Source: Oopsacas minuta
Lineage: Eukaryota > Porifera > Hexactinellida > Lyssacinosida > Leucopsacidae
Direction: 5' to 3'
Assembly: GCA_024704765.1 (NCBI GenBank)
Contig: JAKMXF010000023.1
Location: forward strand, 24,883-88,882
DNA length: 64,000 nt
Positions 52,567 to 62,882 of the stretch are shown one piece after another (the stretch's first letter is position 1; each line of letters opens with the position of its first letter). The notes under the pieces are model-generated. The model made no database searches, was not told where the DNA came from, and saw only the letters and a list, made by a program, of their open reading frames with translations. Both the position numbers and the translations under genes were made by a program.

Positions 52567-52998
52567 TCTTTATTATAGAATCTCAATTGTTGTTTGTTGT
52601 TTGTCTGTCCGTTGTCAAGGAAAGGATTTACGGTATGCAATTTTCAAATTGTTGAATAACCATGTATTTATCGTGTATATCAAAGTAAATAGAATTCAAT
52701 CAAACTTAACTAAATATATCGAACATGCTGAATCCGATTTTCAAACTTTTGAGTTAATCATATGTAAATTGATAGTTGTTTTATGAATATACGTAAAGTA
52801 AACAAATTATCCAAATTTCAAAATATACGCAGAGGCTTGCTCTAAACGGCTACTCAGGGGCAATCAAGTATCCTGAATCCTGATTTCATATCTCTGTTAT
52901 GCTAATTCATTATTCTTTATGACATAATGAAATGATCTAAATACAATTTGCCTAATAGGGCCCATGGAGGCCGTCAATTTGAAGGAGCCAAAGGCTCG
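52567..52998 (+). mobile_element. non-autonomous Helitron-like element, 432 bp
   Basis: 5' TCTTTATTATAGAATCTCAA (after A), a TGTTTGTCTGTCCG run, then the family boxes AAGTAAATAGAATTCAAT, CATGCTGAATCCGA, TAAAGTAAACAAATTA, GCTTGCTCTAAACGGCTAC. 3' GAGCC AAA GGCTCG then T. This is the most complete copy of the family in the window and defines its ends. Confidence 0.7.
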
Positions 52999-53056
52999 TT
53001 CAATATATAGGAATGAATTTAATAAAACAAATTGACTAACAACCGATTAATATATA

Positions 53057-54234
53057 TTATGTGACAACCCGCTTTAATTCCTTTCCTTTAAGGAGAGATG
53101 CTACAGGAGCTATCTTCATTAAATCTACAACAGTCAGGCCCTGCTTCTCTCCACCGATAACAAACACGTATGGATTATCAGGTGAGAACTCAGCACAGTA
53201 GAGTTTACCTTGAGCAGGGCTACATGAGTGAAGACACTTCACACCTCCTCCAGACACATCCCACACATTATAAGACTTGTCAACAGATGTGGATACCAGT
53301 AGGCCAGGTAGGAATGTACTTAAAGCTATATCAGTAACAGGCTTCGCATGAGCAGCTATCTTATACAATATCTCACCTGTATCACTGCTAATACAGATTA
53401 CATGACCAGACTCTGTACAAGCTATAACACGTATGGGGTCTAAATGATCCCAGATAACCTTCTCTATCTCACTGTTAAGACTAACAGCAGAGATTAGCTT
53501 ATCCTCTGTCGTACAGTCAAATATACGGACACATCCATCTACACAGCCTGTTAGTAATTGGGAGGTATTGTATGGATGCCAAGCTATGCTCTGTACTACA
53601 TCAGGATGTAGGAGAGTTTCAATACACACTACATTCTTAATATCCCAAATACGAACTGTTCTATCAGCTGATCCGCTAGCTAACAGATGAGGTGTGGCTT
53701 TATTCCAGGATAGACACAACACAGGTTTATTGTGTCTGTTCTTTGATAGTTTCTTCTTAGACTTACCCTTCCGCATACCTAACACAATATAAGGCTCAAT
53801 GCTGTCTACTAGGTCTAAGTCCCATAGTTCTATCTCAGGTTCCATAGTACCTACTGCTATAAGAGACACACCCTCAAGTCTAACAAGCTCTATACTCAGA
53901 GGATGAGCGTTAAGCATAACCTCGTGATGACAGTACTGATCTTCTGTAGATTCATTGTATATATGTACTTCTATAACACTATACTCGTCATCAGCACGTC
54001 CTACTAGCACTAGATTATCTGTAGACTCAATAGTAAAGTCCTGACTAGATGTATCACTAATGTTATCTAGAGTTATGTACGGATCCTCTGCAGGAGTTGA
54101 GTAGCAGGTTAATCCCTGCATGCTAGCTCCTGTTAACTGTAAGGCCTGTTCTTCTATGTCATAAGCATCTAGATTGTATATCTGCTCTATGTTATCCGCT
54201 GGTGTAGCTCCTTGTTCTGTAGATATGTCCTCTT
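53057..54234 (-). CDS. PWP1: PWP1 WD-repeat protein, exon 2
   Basis: Exon after acceptor CCTACAG, phase matched to the exon at 56352-56517 (split Glu codon). It carries the PWP1 core: YNLDAYD, GLTCYSTPAEDPYITLDN, DNLVLVGRADDEYSVIEVHI, IELWDLDLVDSIEPYIVLG, a basic KGKSKKKLSK stretch, then WD40 repeats (VLCLSWNKATPHLLASGSAD, RTVRIWD; QSIAWHPYNTSQLLTGCVDG; VTDIALSTFLPGLLVSTSVD). The joined protein is 447 residues (human 501). PWP1 is a nucleolar/chromatin factor for Pol I transcription and ribosome biogenesis. The open frame continues past the acceptor to 54274, but that part is intron. Confidence 0.95.
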
Positions 54235-56351
54235 CTGTAGGATAAGGCATAATTAAATTTATTCGTCTAATCATGGAAATGTATTAGAGAGGTCCAGACA
54301 GTGCTGTCCACAAATTAGCAAGGATTTTCAGGCCATTACAGTTCACTTGTTATTAGAAATAATCTTTATATAGAAAGTTCACGTATCAGGAAATTATACG
54401 ATTTGCTAATTGGCGAACTCAACTGGAATTGTGTTTGTTAAGTTGTAGAATAAATAGTTTCAGCTCTACAAGGATTCTGTAAAGAATGTTCGGCATTTCA
54501 TTATCCATTTAATCTTAAGAGAAGACTATAACGTGTGATTTTGGGAGGGATATTGAGCGATCGATACACATACCGTATACATATGTATGGTTAATACATT
54601 TCGTTATTATAGAAACTGGGAATTTTTACCCTAATGAAAAGTATTGAATATTTGTAGAAAAATATATCCATGGTAAAGTGCTTCAGAATTCTTTGATGTC
54701 ATTATATAGTCAATCTTTTGCGGAAATTCCAATCATTTATTATCCATGGTCCACCAAAATTCCATTTAATGGCCTTCTGTGGTAATACTGGAGCTGCTAC
54801 AGGGCTTTGGTTAGAAATCTTGGAATTTCGTGGCTCGTGTATTAAGAAATTCTAAAATTCTCGAAATTTGGAAAGAATTCAAAATTTGTACAGTCATTAT
54901 GACGTAATCATTCCATGATGAGTCATCATTTGGTCAAAGTGACGCCATAGGTGTGAATTTTCGTCCAAGACTCGAACTTGCGTCAACCAGACCCAAAAAT
55001 ACCCCTGTATGCCCAAATAAGCCCTGGAGGTCTTCCTGTTTCTTCAATCAATCCTGGACATAGTTACACACAGACACACATGTACATATTACTTGCGTGT
55101 TAATAGTATATTATACAGTGGAGTCTCCGAATAACTGACACGTTGGGGATATGGCTTCTGTCCGTTGTAGAGAATTGTCCGCTCCTCGGAGACTGCTTAA
55201 GTAGTAATTACATGCTTGGTAAATTCAATCCGTACTACGAGGTTTGTCCGTTGCACGGAGTTGTCCGCTTCTCAGAGTGTCTCCACTGTATATATATATA
55301 CGCCTTCTTAGAACCATGTAATCGTTAAGTATTACATCTTTCTGAGCTTAAATTCACTCATAGTTGGAAGTGCTACAGTTACAAGTCTTAGGCTACTTTC
55401 ATTTGTCTATAGTACCAATTACAAACACAAAAACTACCAATAAGCGTCTCCTAATCAAATCCTATAACACCACAGGGCTAGTGACGGTAATAAGAATTCT
55501 GGATAGTTAGTATATATTTCGGCGGCCCTCGGTTCTCGTAATTACGATACTCTACTGTATGAAAATATGAAGAAAGCTGAATAACGATATTCCAGAAAAT
55601 ATGGAGACCAGGTGATTGAGCAGCTTTTGTATTATTGCGTGGTCGAGGCAACGGTATGTTTGGTTAGGTTATGACCCAACCAAATTTTGCTCTTTCCAGA
55701 AAGACTAATAGAAATGTATTTGTGTGTCCCTGCCATTACTGTCATCATGGCTCGAAATCCCTACCAACTCACATCCCGAATCTACGCTCCTGTATTGTGT
55801 CGAAAAAGATAGCAATTAGCCTAGAAATCTCTAAAGAGCTCACAAAGATCAAACTCATCACATCCTTTGAACAACCCTGGATCCTCCCCAGGCTGGCACC
55901 AGTGTATTTTCCAGACGTAAGCAGTACGCCTACAGGCACATAAATATCAGCTAAATATATCACGAAAATTTGCGAGACTCCGATATAGCAATACAATTTG
56001 TATAATCTACAGCGTAGGCATATGAAAAGAAGTATAATGCAGCCTTAGGCATATGGCACTGAGAGCCTGGAGCTGGATGAATCCCTCTCGACAACATTCA
56101 ATTCGAACTGTTATGGGAAAAAATTGTTCAATTAACGAATATTCGGATTATCGAACTGAATTTATAAAACGCAGTAGACTCCACTCAATACCGGTTGATA
56201 TGGTAAACTGAACCTATTAAGGAGTCTACTTGTATATGTTTCAAGGGAAAAATTGTTAGAACTATCGGTTGTCGACTGTATGCATCACCCTACTTCTACC
56301 TAATCATTACATGACAGAGTAATACATATGAGAGCTATTAGCAGTAATTAC
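54235..56351 (-). other. PWP1 intron, 2,117 bp
   Basis: GT-AG (GTAATT donor, CTACAG acceptor). It contains a pogo-like MITE at 55116-55288 and a short inverted-repeat piece at 56166-56230 (CAGTAGACTCC...GGAGTCTACTTG). No other gene seen; the 90-codon frame at 55671-55943 has no family resemblance. Confidence 0.85.
55116..55288. mobile_element. pogo/Tigger-like MITE, 173 bp
   Basis: CAGTGGAGTCTCCGAATAAC at the left and GAGTGTCTCCACTG at the right are inverted; TA flanks both ends (55114-55115, 55289-55290). Internal TTGTCCG(C/T)T units recur three to four times. Confidence 0.8.
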
Positions 56352-56517
56352 CTGCTGGTATAGCAGAGTCTTGTGTATCATCCATAACTTCATCAGTACC
56401 ATCATGTTGCTGCTGCATGAGTTCTTGTATCTGAGTATCATCTAGTTTGATACGATCTGGATTAGACTGAGGCACACCTTTTGGTACCCAACACACTGAT
56501 GAGATTACTGTAGGCAT
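56352..56517 (-). CDS. PWP1: PWP1 exon 1
   Basis: ATG at 56517, 55 codons plus one base, donor CCAGCAG/GTAATT. It codes VISSVCWVPKGVPQSNPDRI and an acidic tail; this matches the PWP1 start ([21 protein letters not shown] in human), the first strand of the propeller. It is too short to stand out alone, but similarity plus phase agreement makes it firm. Confidence 0.93.
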
Positions 56518-56844
56518 TCAATCAGAGAGGAGAGAGCAATTACTGATTATCTATTTTATATTAGTAACTAAGAGATGTGTAGTAACCTAGGACCAGGGAT
56601 TGGTTGAACTCAAAGAATAGAAACTATGTTAGTCAGATTTCAGAGCTGTCTTTGTTTAAAGTGTTAATGTGGAATTATTAACATTTTGTATATTGTATGA
56701 ATATCATATACATGGGTCTATTCGGTTGTGTTACAATTTCTTAATTCAGTTCCCCCCTGAACTAAGGAATTCTCGGATCAGTCAAAACAATATAGAAAAA
56801 ATCTCAAATCAGTCTTAAATTTACCAAATTCATCTTTAGTGGAT

Positions 56845-57040
56845 TATTGAAAATATAATATTCTAGTAAATATCCATTTTAGCGAAGAAAGATAAAATTG
56901 AATTTTACTAATCTTGTTAGATATTTAAAATGTTAAAATCAAATTCTACGTCCCTGTTTACCTCTACTTAACAAGTGGAAGCTAATCTCTAGGATAATTT
57001 TGAAATGTTCACCAAAAGGTGTGAAAATATGATTAACCAT
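56845..57040 (-). repeat. dispersed 200-bp repeat, copy 2 (inverted)
   Basis: Reverse complement of 51600-51800, with clear match through TTTTACTAATCTTGTTAGAT, CCCTGTTTACC and TGTGAAAATATGATTAA. Confidence 0.75.
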
Positions 57041-57060
57041 ATGATAAATCAGTGTATATA

Positions 57061-57247
57061 CAGTAGAACTCGGTTAGCACGTACCCTGGATAAGACGTAC
57101 TTCGGCTTAGTACGTACTAAATTTTATGAACCAAAATTCATTGTTACATAGGATTCTATGTAAATACAACTCGGTTAGTACGTACACTCGGATAGTACGT
57201 ACTTTTTTAGACTTCCCGAGGGGGTACGTCTTATCCGAGTTCTATTG
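57061..57247. mobile_element. pogo/Tigger-like MITE, 187 bp
   Basis: CAGTAGAACTCGGTTAGCAC at the left; TACGTCTTATCCGAGTTCTATTG at the right; flanked by TA on both sides. Internal GTACGTAC words recur, as if an inner copy of the end were duplicated (57175-57205). Confidence 0.8.
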
Positions 57248-57657
57248 TATATATATTTAATAGACTGCTTGACCAATAGAATTACAGTCTGCATCAATAT
57301 AAATACATTACAGTGCTAATTAAAGTATAAACAACTAATTTTATGCATTTATGCTTAATTGTAAAACTCAACAATCTGATTGAGCAAAATATAGAGGTGT
57401 AAAAGATGTGAAAATACACACATTAGAAAATTTTCAAATGTTAGCTGCACAACTACATGTCACTACGAGTATACTTGCCAAATTTGGTGTCTTAATCTCC
57501 AAAAGGTGTGAACAGCTGAGTGAAAACAGTTTATGAAAATATTCAAACAATAATTTTAGTATTAACTAATTTAGTCGGGAAGAAAGACTACAGAATTATT
57601 TCAATATTTGTATTACCTCTTTGATAAGTCTGTGTTCATTAATTATGAATATATTTA

Positions 57658-57941
57658 CCGTATTTCCCCGAATAAGCGCCGGGGTTTCATATGCACGAAA
57701 AAAATAAGCGCCAGGGCGCTTATTCGGGGAAATACGTTAAATCAAATTGTTATACTAGATGACGAAAATTTGTGTGAGGAGGACCAGTATGATCCTTATA
57801 AATGCACTACATAGTTACGTATCTTTTATTTATTACTAACTTCATCATTGTATTATTAGATACTACCTATTGAATTAGGGAAAACTAATTTCTACATCTT
57901 TCCTAAAATAAGCGCCGGGGCGCTTATTCGGGGAAATACGG
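57658..57941. mobile_element. MITE with CCGTATTTCCCCGAATAAGCG ends, 284 bp
   Basis: The terminal repeats are CCGTATTTCCCCGAATAAGC and its inverse GGGGAAATACGG, with TA on both sides. An additional inverted copy of the end lies inside at about 57712-57736, so the left part alone (57658-57736) is also a hairpin. Coding frames over it are artefacts. Confidence 0.8.
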
Positions 57942-58368
57942 TATATCAATAAAACAGAAATCCAGAGATTTGGAGATAAATATGATGGAAATAGTTAGAG
58001 TTGGTAAGTATGAATCATACACGAATTACCCGAATGGCAGATAACATAGCGGAAACATCTAAGCAGGTTTAAGCTCATTTTTGTGATTTAGTGTTTTAGG
58101 GACTCTTCTATACGCGCTTTCATCAGCATACTATAGCCATGCTGTAATTCCCCACTCCAAACAAGTTAGGAGTGTCTCATAATAATAACCATGAACAACA
58201 ACGGATATTCCGATCCCTATAATATCATAACACAAGCTATATCACACTACAAGATTTCGATAATTAAGAAATACAAACGTTCGAAACTACCACTCTATAA
58301 CAATGGGAAATATACTTTAATCCCTGTTATGTAGAATATAACTAAGCTAATCCAATTAGGTTCTTGAA
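57942..58368. other. intergenic, nothing recognised
   Basis: Spacer 3' of the acyl-CoA-binding protein gene; no supportable feature. Confidence 0.5.
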
Positions 58369-58740
58369 TCAAACTTTCAGAAACTCAGAGAGCTCCTTGA
58401 GAAGAGCTTCTGAAGCCGGAGTCTTCTCGTTCTCACTCATAGAAGCTACCATTATCTTGATATATTCCCTCATTGCGACATCCTTACTCATGTCTCCTAG
58501 AGCATTCCAAGCATCCCATTTAGCTTTACCAGTGAAGTCTAGCATACCAGGACGAGGCATGTCACATTTCCCGATAGTAGCCTGTTTGTAATGAGAGTAA
58601 TACTTTAACTTTAGTTCTTGAGATGGCTGTATAGACCCCTCAGGTGGGAGGGAGCGGATGAAGTCAGCTGCTTTCTGGAAATTAGCGGCGAGGTCTCCTG
58701 CAGTAGCCATTTTATATAAATAATCACTAATTTTAGTCAT
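58369..58740 (-). CDS. ACBP: acyl-CoA-binding protein
   Basis: 123 residues from ATG at 58740, or 113 from the in-frame ATG at 58710 (MATAGDLAANF), which may be the true start because the first ten residues match nothing. ACBP core: FQKAADFIRSLPPEGSIQPS, ELKLKYYSHYKQATIGKCDM, PRPGMLDFTGKAKWDAWNAL, then AMREYIKIMVASM. The YYxHYKQAT and KAKWDAWN motifs form the acyl-CoA pocket. It has a longer C-terminal helix (EALLKELSEFLKV) than the 87-residue vertebrate protein. A soluble carrier of long-chain acyl-CoA in the cytosol. Single exon. Confidence 0.95.
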   Translation of the reverse strand: MTKISDYLYKMATAGDLAANFQKAADFIRSLPPEGSIQPSQELKLKYYSHYKQATIGKCDMPRPGMLDFTGKAKWDAWNALGDMSKDVAMREYIKIMVASMSENEKTPASEALLKELSEFLKV

Positions 58741-60143
58741 AAAATAATAGCGTCATGTTATCTACTTATTCAGCTTTGTCATGAGAATTTTGGAGCGCTT
58801 GGAAAGTTGTCCTGGGGACCAATATCCAGGGTTGCCGTAGAACGCAATATCAATCCCAATTCCCACAGGATCTCTATGAGAATTCCGGCAACCCTGCCAA
58901 TATCCCATAAAATTTTGAATTTTGGTCCTAGAAATCGCCCTAAACTAAAACTTAAGGTAGAAACGTCTATGTAAGCGGAATCACCCAAGAGTTATTCTGA
59001 CGCTAATATATTAAGGGATATAGACTCTAAAAACACAACATGGCCGACGCTCAATTAAATCGGGCGAAAAAAACTGAATATTTAGCTTCAAAACGTCAGT
59101 AAATCAATCAATAAAATAATAAATCATGAAAGAATACGTCATTAATCTTAGTTGGTAAAATTTAAGGGAATTATAGAACCTAATTGTATCTATGATTCGA
59201 AAATTTTACATACTTCAGTGTAACTAAGTTGTATTATACGTTATACCGGATCTATTTGAACGTATTATAAGTATATTAATCTCGAAATAGGAGATTTTGA
59301 CATTTTTAGACTTGTATAAATCAGATAATTATCAAGTATTATATAATTTGGTTAAATATTAGTTGACTAAGCTTAAAGCTGAGTGTTCTCATTAACAATT
59401 CTATAACTACTAGTTTCATGCAAAACATTTATTTCAGAATTCAGCCTAGTAGAAGTTAGGTCACCAAAATCGTAGGTTGAAGCAGGGGTGGCGCCAGGAA
59501 ATCCCCGACAAGGGGGCTTAGGTCCCCAATAGGGTGTCTAAATTTGTGATCTAAATCTTAGAATACTACACTGTTTTACTAAATAGAATTCATATTCTTG
59601 TCAAATTTCTTCCAATTCCTTCCCCGACCCCCCCCTAGCGCCACCCCTGGGTTGAAGGTATAATACGTATCATGCATAAGAGATAATATATATAGAGAGA
59701 GCTCAGCTCTCCTAGAGCACAGTTATGCCCATATTAGTGCTACATATATTGAAATCACGGAAGTTTGAAGAGTCAAGTTAAGTCATTCAATTTAGGTAAT
59801 CTATAGTCGGAAAAGTTATGCAGGCGTGGGATTCGAACCCGAAGAAACCAAAAAACAAAATACACAGACCCTCATATTATATTATATTGCATTATACTCA
59901 CCATTAACTAATATGGATGAAATCTGAGCTCTGATATAATATTTCTATAAGTAATGTCCTCATTGAGAGGTGTATTAAACAAGTTTTAGTTGAAATGTAA
60001 TTCGCAATATAAAAAAAGTTGTCAGCCCTGTCGTAAATGAATAAGAATCAAATTAAGTGATTTATTTTCTGCTCTAGAAGACAAAAATATAAAAATATGC
60101 ATAAGATAATTAGATAAATAAAAATCTTTAAATAAAAATAGAG
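58741..60143. other. intergenic with a hAT MITE
   Basis: Contains the MITE at 59483-59649. A GTGGGATTCGAACCC sequence near 59827 resembles a tRNA T-arm but has no surrounding tRNA. No gene seen. Confidence 0.5.
59483..59649. mobile_element. hAT-type MITE, 167 bp, with 8-bp target duplication
   Basis: It begins CAGGGGTGGCGCCAGG and ends CTAGCGCCACCCCTG. GGTTGAAG at 59475-59482 is exactly repeated at 59650-59657. No coding sequence. Confidence 0.95.
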
Positions 60144-61373
60144 CTAATTATTGGTATTCTCTTGACAAAGAAAGTCCTTACTCTCTAGATCATATTTATA
60201 GTCGAATAATATGAAATCATTACGGAATATCTCGAATAATCTCTGACGTATATTCTGCGGAATATCACTGAAATACTGGTTACATTTATCACGTGTTGCC
60301 TTCTTTTCAAATTCTTCGAAATACAAACGAGGGTTCGTTGCTTTGTTCTTCTGAACATAATCGACTAACAACTGTGATTCTTCAGAAACATTATCATGCT
60401 CTATCATTATGTCGAAATGAACAGCACATGGGTTACAAATTCTGGATACAGGTTTCCAATGCATGTTCATTTCGTCTACACCCTTTTCATCTACTGTATC
60501 AATCACGTAATTCAAAAACTCAATAAAAGTGATGCCAAATTTATCTTCTGCTGAACTCAAACGGTCTATTTGTTTGAGAATATGTTGCTTCTCTGAATCA
60601 GGCAAATATGTGTATTGTCTTTCAAAGCTCTGCCTGTCGTGAGGATATTTCTTCAAATAATTCGAAATAATAATAGCTTTTGCATAAGTGTTCACAAACC
60701 AAAATTTAGGTGGATCTTGGAATTTGTTACGGTAACCTGAGACAAGACGTTCGAATGGATGTCTGTGTATAAAGAATTTGGTGTAAGTTTGTATGCGACG
60801 TGCTGTTTCTCTTTGCTCTTCGAAATAATTACTCAAACTAATTTTATTCACAAAATCCCTACTCGGAGCTAAATTTGGAACTACCATCTTTGCGAATTGT
60901 TTAGTCCATGTATCTGATGATGCTTTTGGTACAAGGCAATGTATTAATTCAAAATCATCATTGAATTGCATGAAGTTTAGTGCACGAAGCAAAAGTTTAT
61001 AGTTAATTTCCTCTGGAAGCTTTTGGCAGGTCTTATTCACAAATTCAATGCGTTCTAAAAACTTTGGGTAGATTTGTGTAAGAGGATGTACTCCTTTCTT
61101 TATCATAGCATCAACATATTGCTGAGTGAAATGTATTTGTCTGTTAGTATATTCTGTTTCTATCAAAATGTCTCCATCCCAATTATCTCTGTATTCAATC
61201 CAGGAGTCGGATGAAGTATTCAAAATTGTAGGTACATTTACTGAATTATATAATGGAATTTGTTCTTTAAGATATTGCTCTGATGATAAAAATATTATTG
61301 TAAAAATGCCTGTTAGAAGTATCCAGACTAGAATCACGAAAATATAGTTAAACTGTAGTCTTGGGTAATTCAT
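60144..61373 (-). CDS. Golgi carbohydrate sulfotransferase (CHST8-14/PF03567 type)
   Basis: 409 residues from ATG at 61373 (MNYPRLQFNY); the open frame begins earlier at a GTG at 61424 that I do not use. A short cytosolic tail, membrane anchor at residues 8-30 (IFVILVWILLTGIFTIIFL), then a stem with an NKT glycosylation site. PAPS-binding motifs: 5'-phosphosulfate loop CLVPKASSDTWTK (about 146-158) and 3'-phosphate motif RHPFERLVSGYRNKF (about 204-218). The NMHWKPVSRICNPC segment and FDIMIEHDN are also typical of HNK-1/chondroitin/dermatan sulfotransferases. A type II Golgi enzyme that moves sulfate from PAPS to a glycan; the acceptor cannot be told from sequence. Confidence 0.93.
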   Translation of the reverse strand: MNYPRLQFNYIFVILVWILLTGIFTIIFLSSEQYLKEQIPLYNSVNVPTILNTSSDSWIEYRDNWDGDILIETEYTNRQIHFTQQYVDAMIKKGVHPLTQIYPKFLERIEFVNKTCQKLPEEINYKLLLRALNFMQFNDDFELIHCLVPKASSDTWTKQFAKMVVPNLAPSRDFVNKISLSNYFEEQRETARRIQTYTKFFIHRHPFERLVSGYRNKFQDPPKFWFVNTYAKAIIISNYLKKYPHDRQSFERQYTYLPDSEKQHILKQIDRLSSAEDKFGITFIEFLNYVIDTVDEKGVDEMNMHWKPVSRICNPCAVHFDIMIEHDNVSEESQLLVDYVQKNKATNPRLYFEEFEKKATRDKCNQYFSDIPQNIRQRLFEIFRNDFILFDYKYDLESKDFLCQENTNN

Positions 61374-62100
61374 GAAGTTCTGTAGGATATGAATCTCTAA
61401 TACACTACCAGGGAAGTATGACACATCACTACACAGTGCTCGACAAAATCAAAATTCGTTGGTGGCTATTAGCCACCAGTGTTCCCTCTAACTTTCGGGG
61501 GGCAGAACATCTGACAGGAGTGTTGTCAAAATTCAAGTGGTAAGGTCTCAAAATGATAAAATTCCGGGTAAATACCCCCCGGATTCCTTAGAGGACTACC
61601 ATATTTGAGTGTATAACTCAATATGGAAGGTAAATATTTGGGTGGCCTAAATGGTCTGGGCTTGCCTTCTAACTTACATTACCATCCCATTTATGGCATG
61701 ACAGCCCCATTGACGAATCGTGTAACCCATTGATCAATCGACTGACTAATTGACACATCATCATCATGACCAGTGCTCAAACTGGAATTTGGATGAGATA
61801 AACATGAATAATTCGTAATGTATTCTCGATGTTGTAGAACACTATGGTCGACTTTCAAATTTGAGGTAGGTATATGACATGGTGGATGGGGGGTTGGATC
61901 ACTCGATGGGTCAATGGGTCATAGGATGGGGCATAGGTATTGAGTAACGAATTGTGACGCATGGTCAACTCTGATACGTATACGGAGTCTATGTAGCCGG
62001 TGAAATATGTGTACGGATGCCACCTGACGGTTTGAGACCATATTAGTATAATTTCAATCTTCGATATCAGCAGTTATTTCCAGTAGAGTCGAGAGGGGGA
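61374..62100. other. intergenic with hAT-like terminus
   Basis: At 61467 CCAGTGTTCCCTCTAAC resembles a common hAT end; no partner found. 61690-61930 is rich in CCCATTGA/GATGGGT words but shows no clear unit. No gene. Confidence 0.4.
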
Positions 62101-62104
62101 CCAA

Positions 62105-62445
62105 ATCCCCGTACGGTTGGCTGAAGTGAATAGAATTCAATAAAACTTCACTAAATTTATCGAACATAATGAATCCGATTTTCACACTTTTGAGTTAATC
62201 ATATATAAATTTATTGTTGTTTTATGGATATAAAGTAAAAAAATTGGCCAAATCTCAAATTATATATACAGGCTTGCTCTAAACGGCTACACAGGGGTAA
62301 CTACGCTGAATCCGAATTTCGCAAGTTTCTCATATGTAAATTTGTTGTTGTTTTTATGAATATAAAGTGAACAAATTTCTAAATTGTGGTAGAAACATAC
62401 TTTCAATGGTTATACTGGGGTAATCGAATATGCTGAGTCCAAACC
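62105..62445 (+). repeat. Helitron-like internal module, two tandem units
   Basis: AATAGAATTCAATAAAACTTC, CATAATGAATCCGATTTTCAC, TATAAAGTAAAAAAATTGG, CTTGCTCTAAACGGCTAC; then again GCTGAATCCGAATTTCGC, ATGAATATAAAGTGAACAAA, TAATCGAATATGCTGAGTCC. About 180 bp per unit. Neither terminus of the element is present. Confidence 0.6.
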
Positions 62446-62519
62446 GCACTGGTTATTTCGATATATACGTGTTCGATAAAACGGAAGTTGACTGAACTGA
62501 TAATGCTTTAAATATTAAT

Positions 62520-62792
62520 TTAAGAAATGATATAAGACAACAGAAGACCAATATCTAAATTTAGGATCTCAGTACATAGATCATTGATGGATGAAATGTG
62601 TGCAGTATGCCCATTGAATGCAGACACAGTAGAATTGTTTTCGAGGTTGAAGCGATTGCACAATGACCGTACCTCTTCTACACTAAAGTCAACATCCAAA
62701 TTTTGTGGACAATATTTAGGATAAAGAACGTAAATGCCATCGAGAAGCTTCTGGTAAGTATCATGCTTTCGAACAGATCCAGCTGTTTCATA
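62520..62792 (-). pseudogene. unidentified coding relic
   Basis: The minus strand is open for about 90 codons (KHDTYQKLLDGIYVLYPKYC, NLDVDFSVEEVRSLCNRFNL) with protein-like composition. An upstream piece (EKLLDSMNDRLIL near 62795-62835) joins only through a frameshift. It may be a fragment of a hAT-type (zinc finger MYM-associated) transposase, but I cannot confirm this. Confidence 0.35.
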
Positions 62793-62882
62793 GAATAAGA
62801 CGATCGTTCATTGAATCGAGTAATTTTTCAATTAATGTAAAAATCTTCAGAAATATAGAGCATGAGTTTTGTGATGTCCACC

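Noticed and set aside
54235-56351. Separate small genes in the PWP1 intron (for example 55671-55943)
   Set aside because: No domain, no splice or promoter support; the region is explained as intron with MITEs.
59815-59845. tRNA-like T-arm (GTGGGATTCGAACCC)
   Set aside because: The inverse strand has a B-box-like GGTTCGAATCC, but the upstream 60 bases are AT repeats with no D-arm, anticodon arm or acceptor stem; at best a chance match or SINE fragment.
61374-61424. Start of the sulfotransferase frame at 61424
   Set aside because: That codon is GTG; the ATG at 61373 places the membrane anchor at the usual distance.
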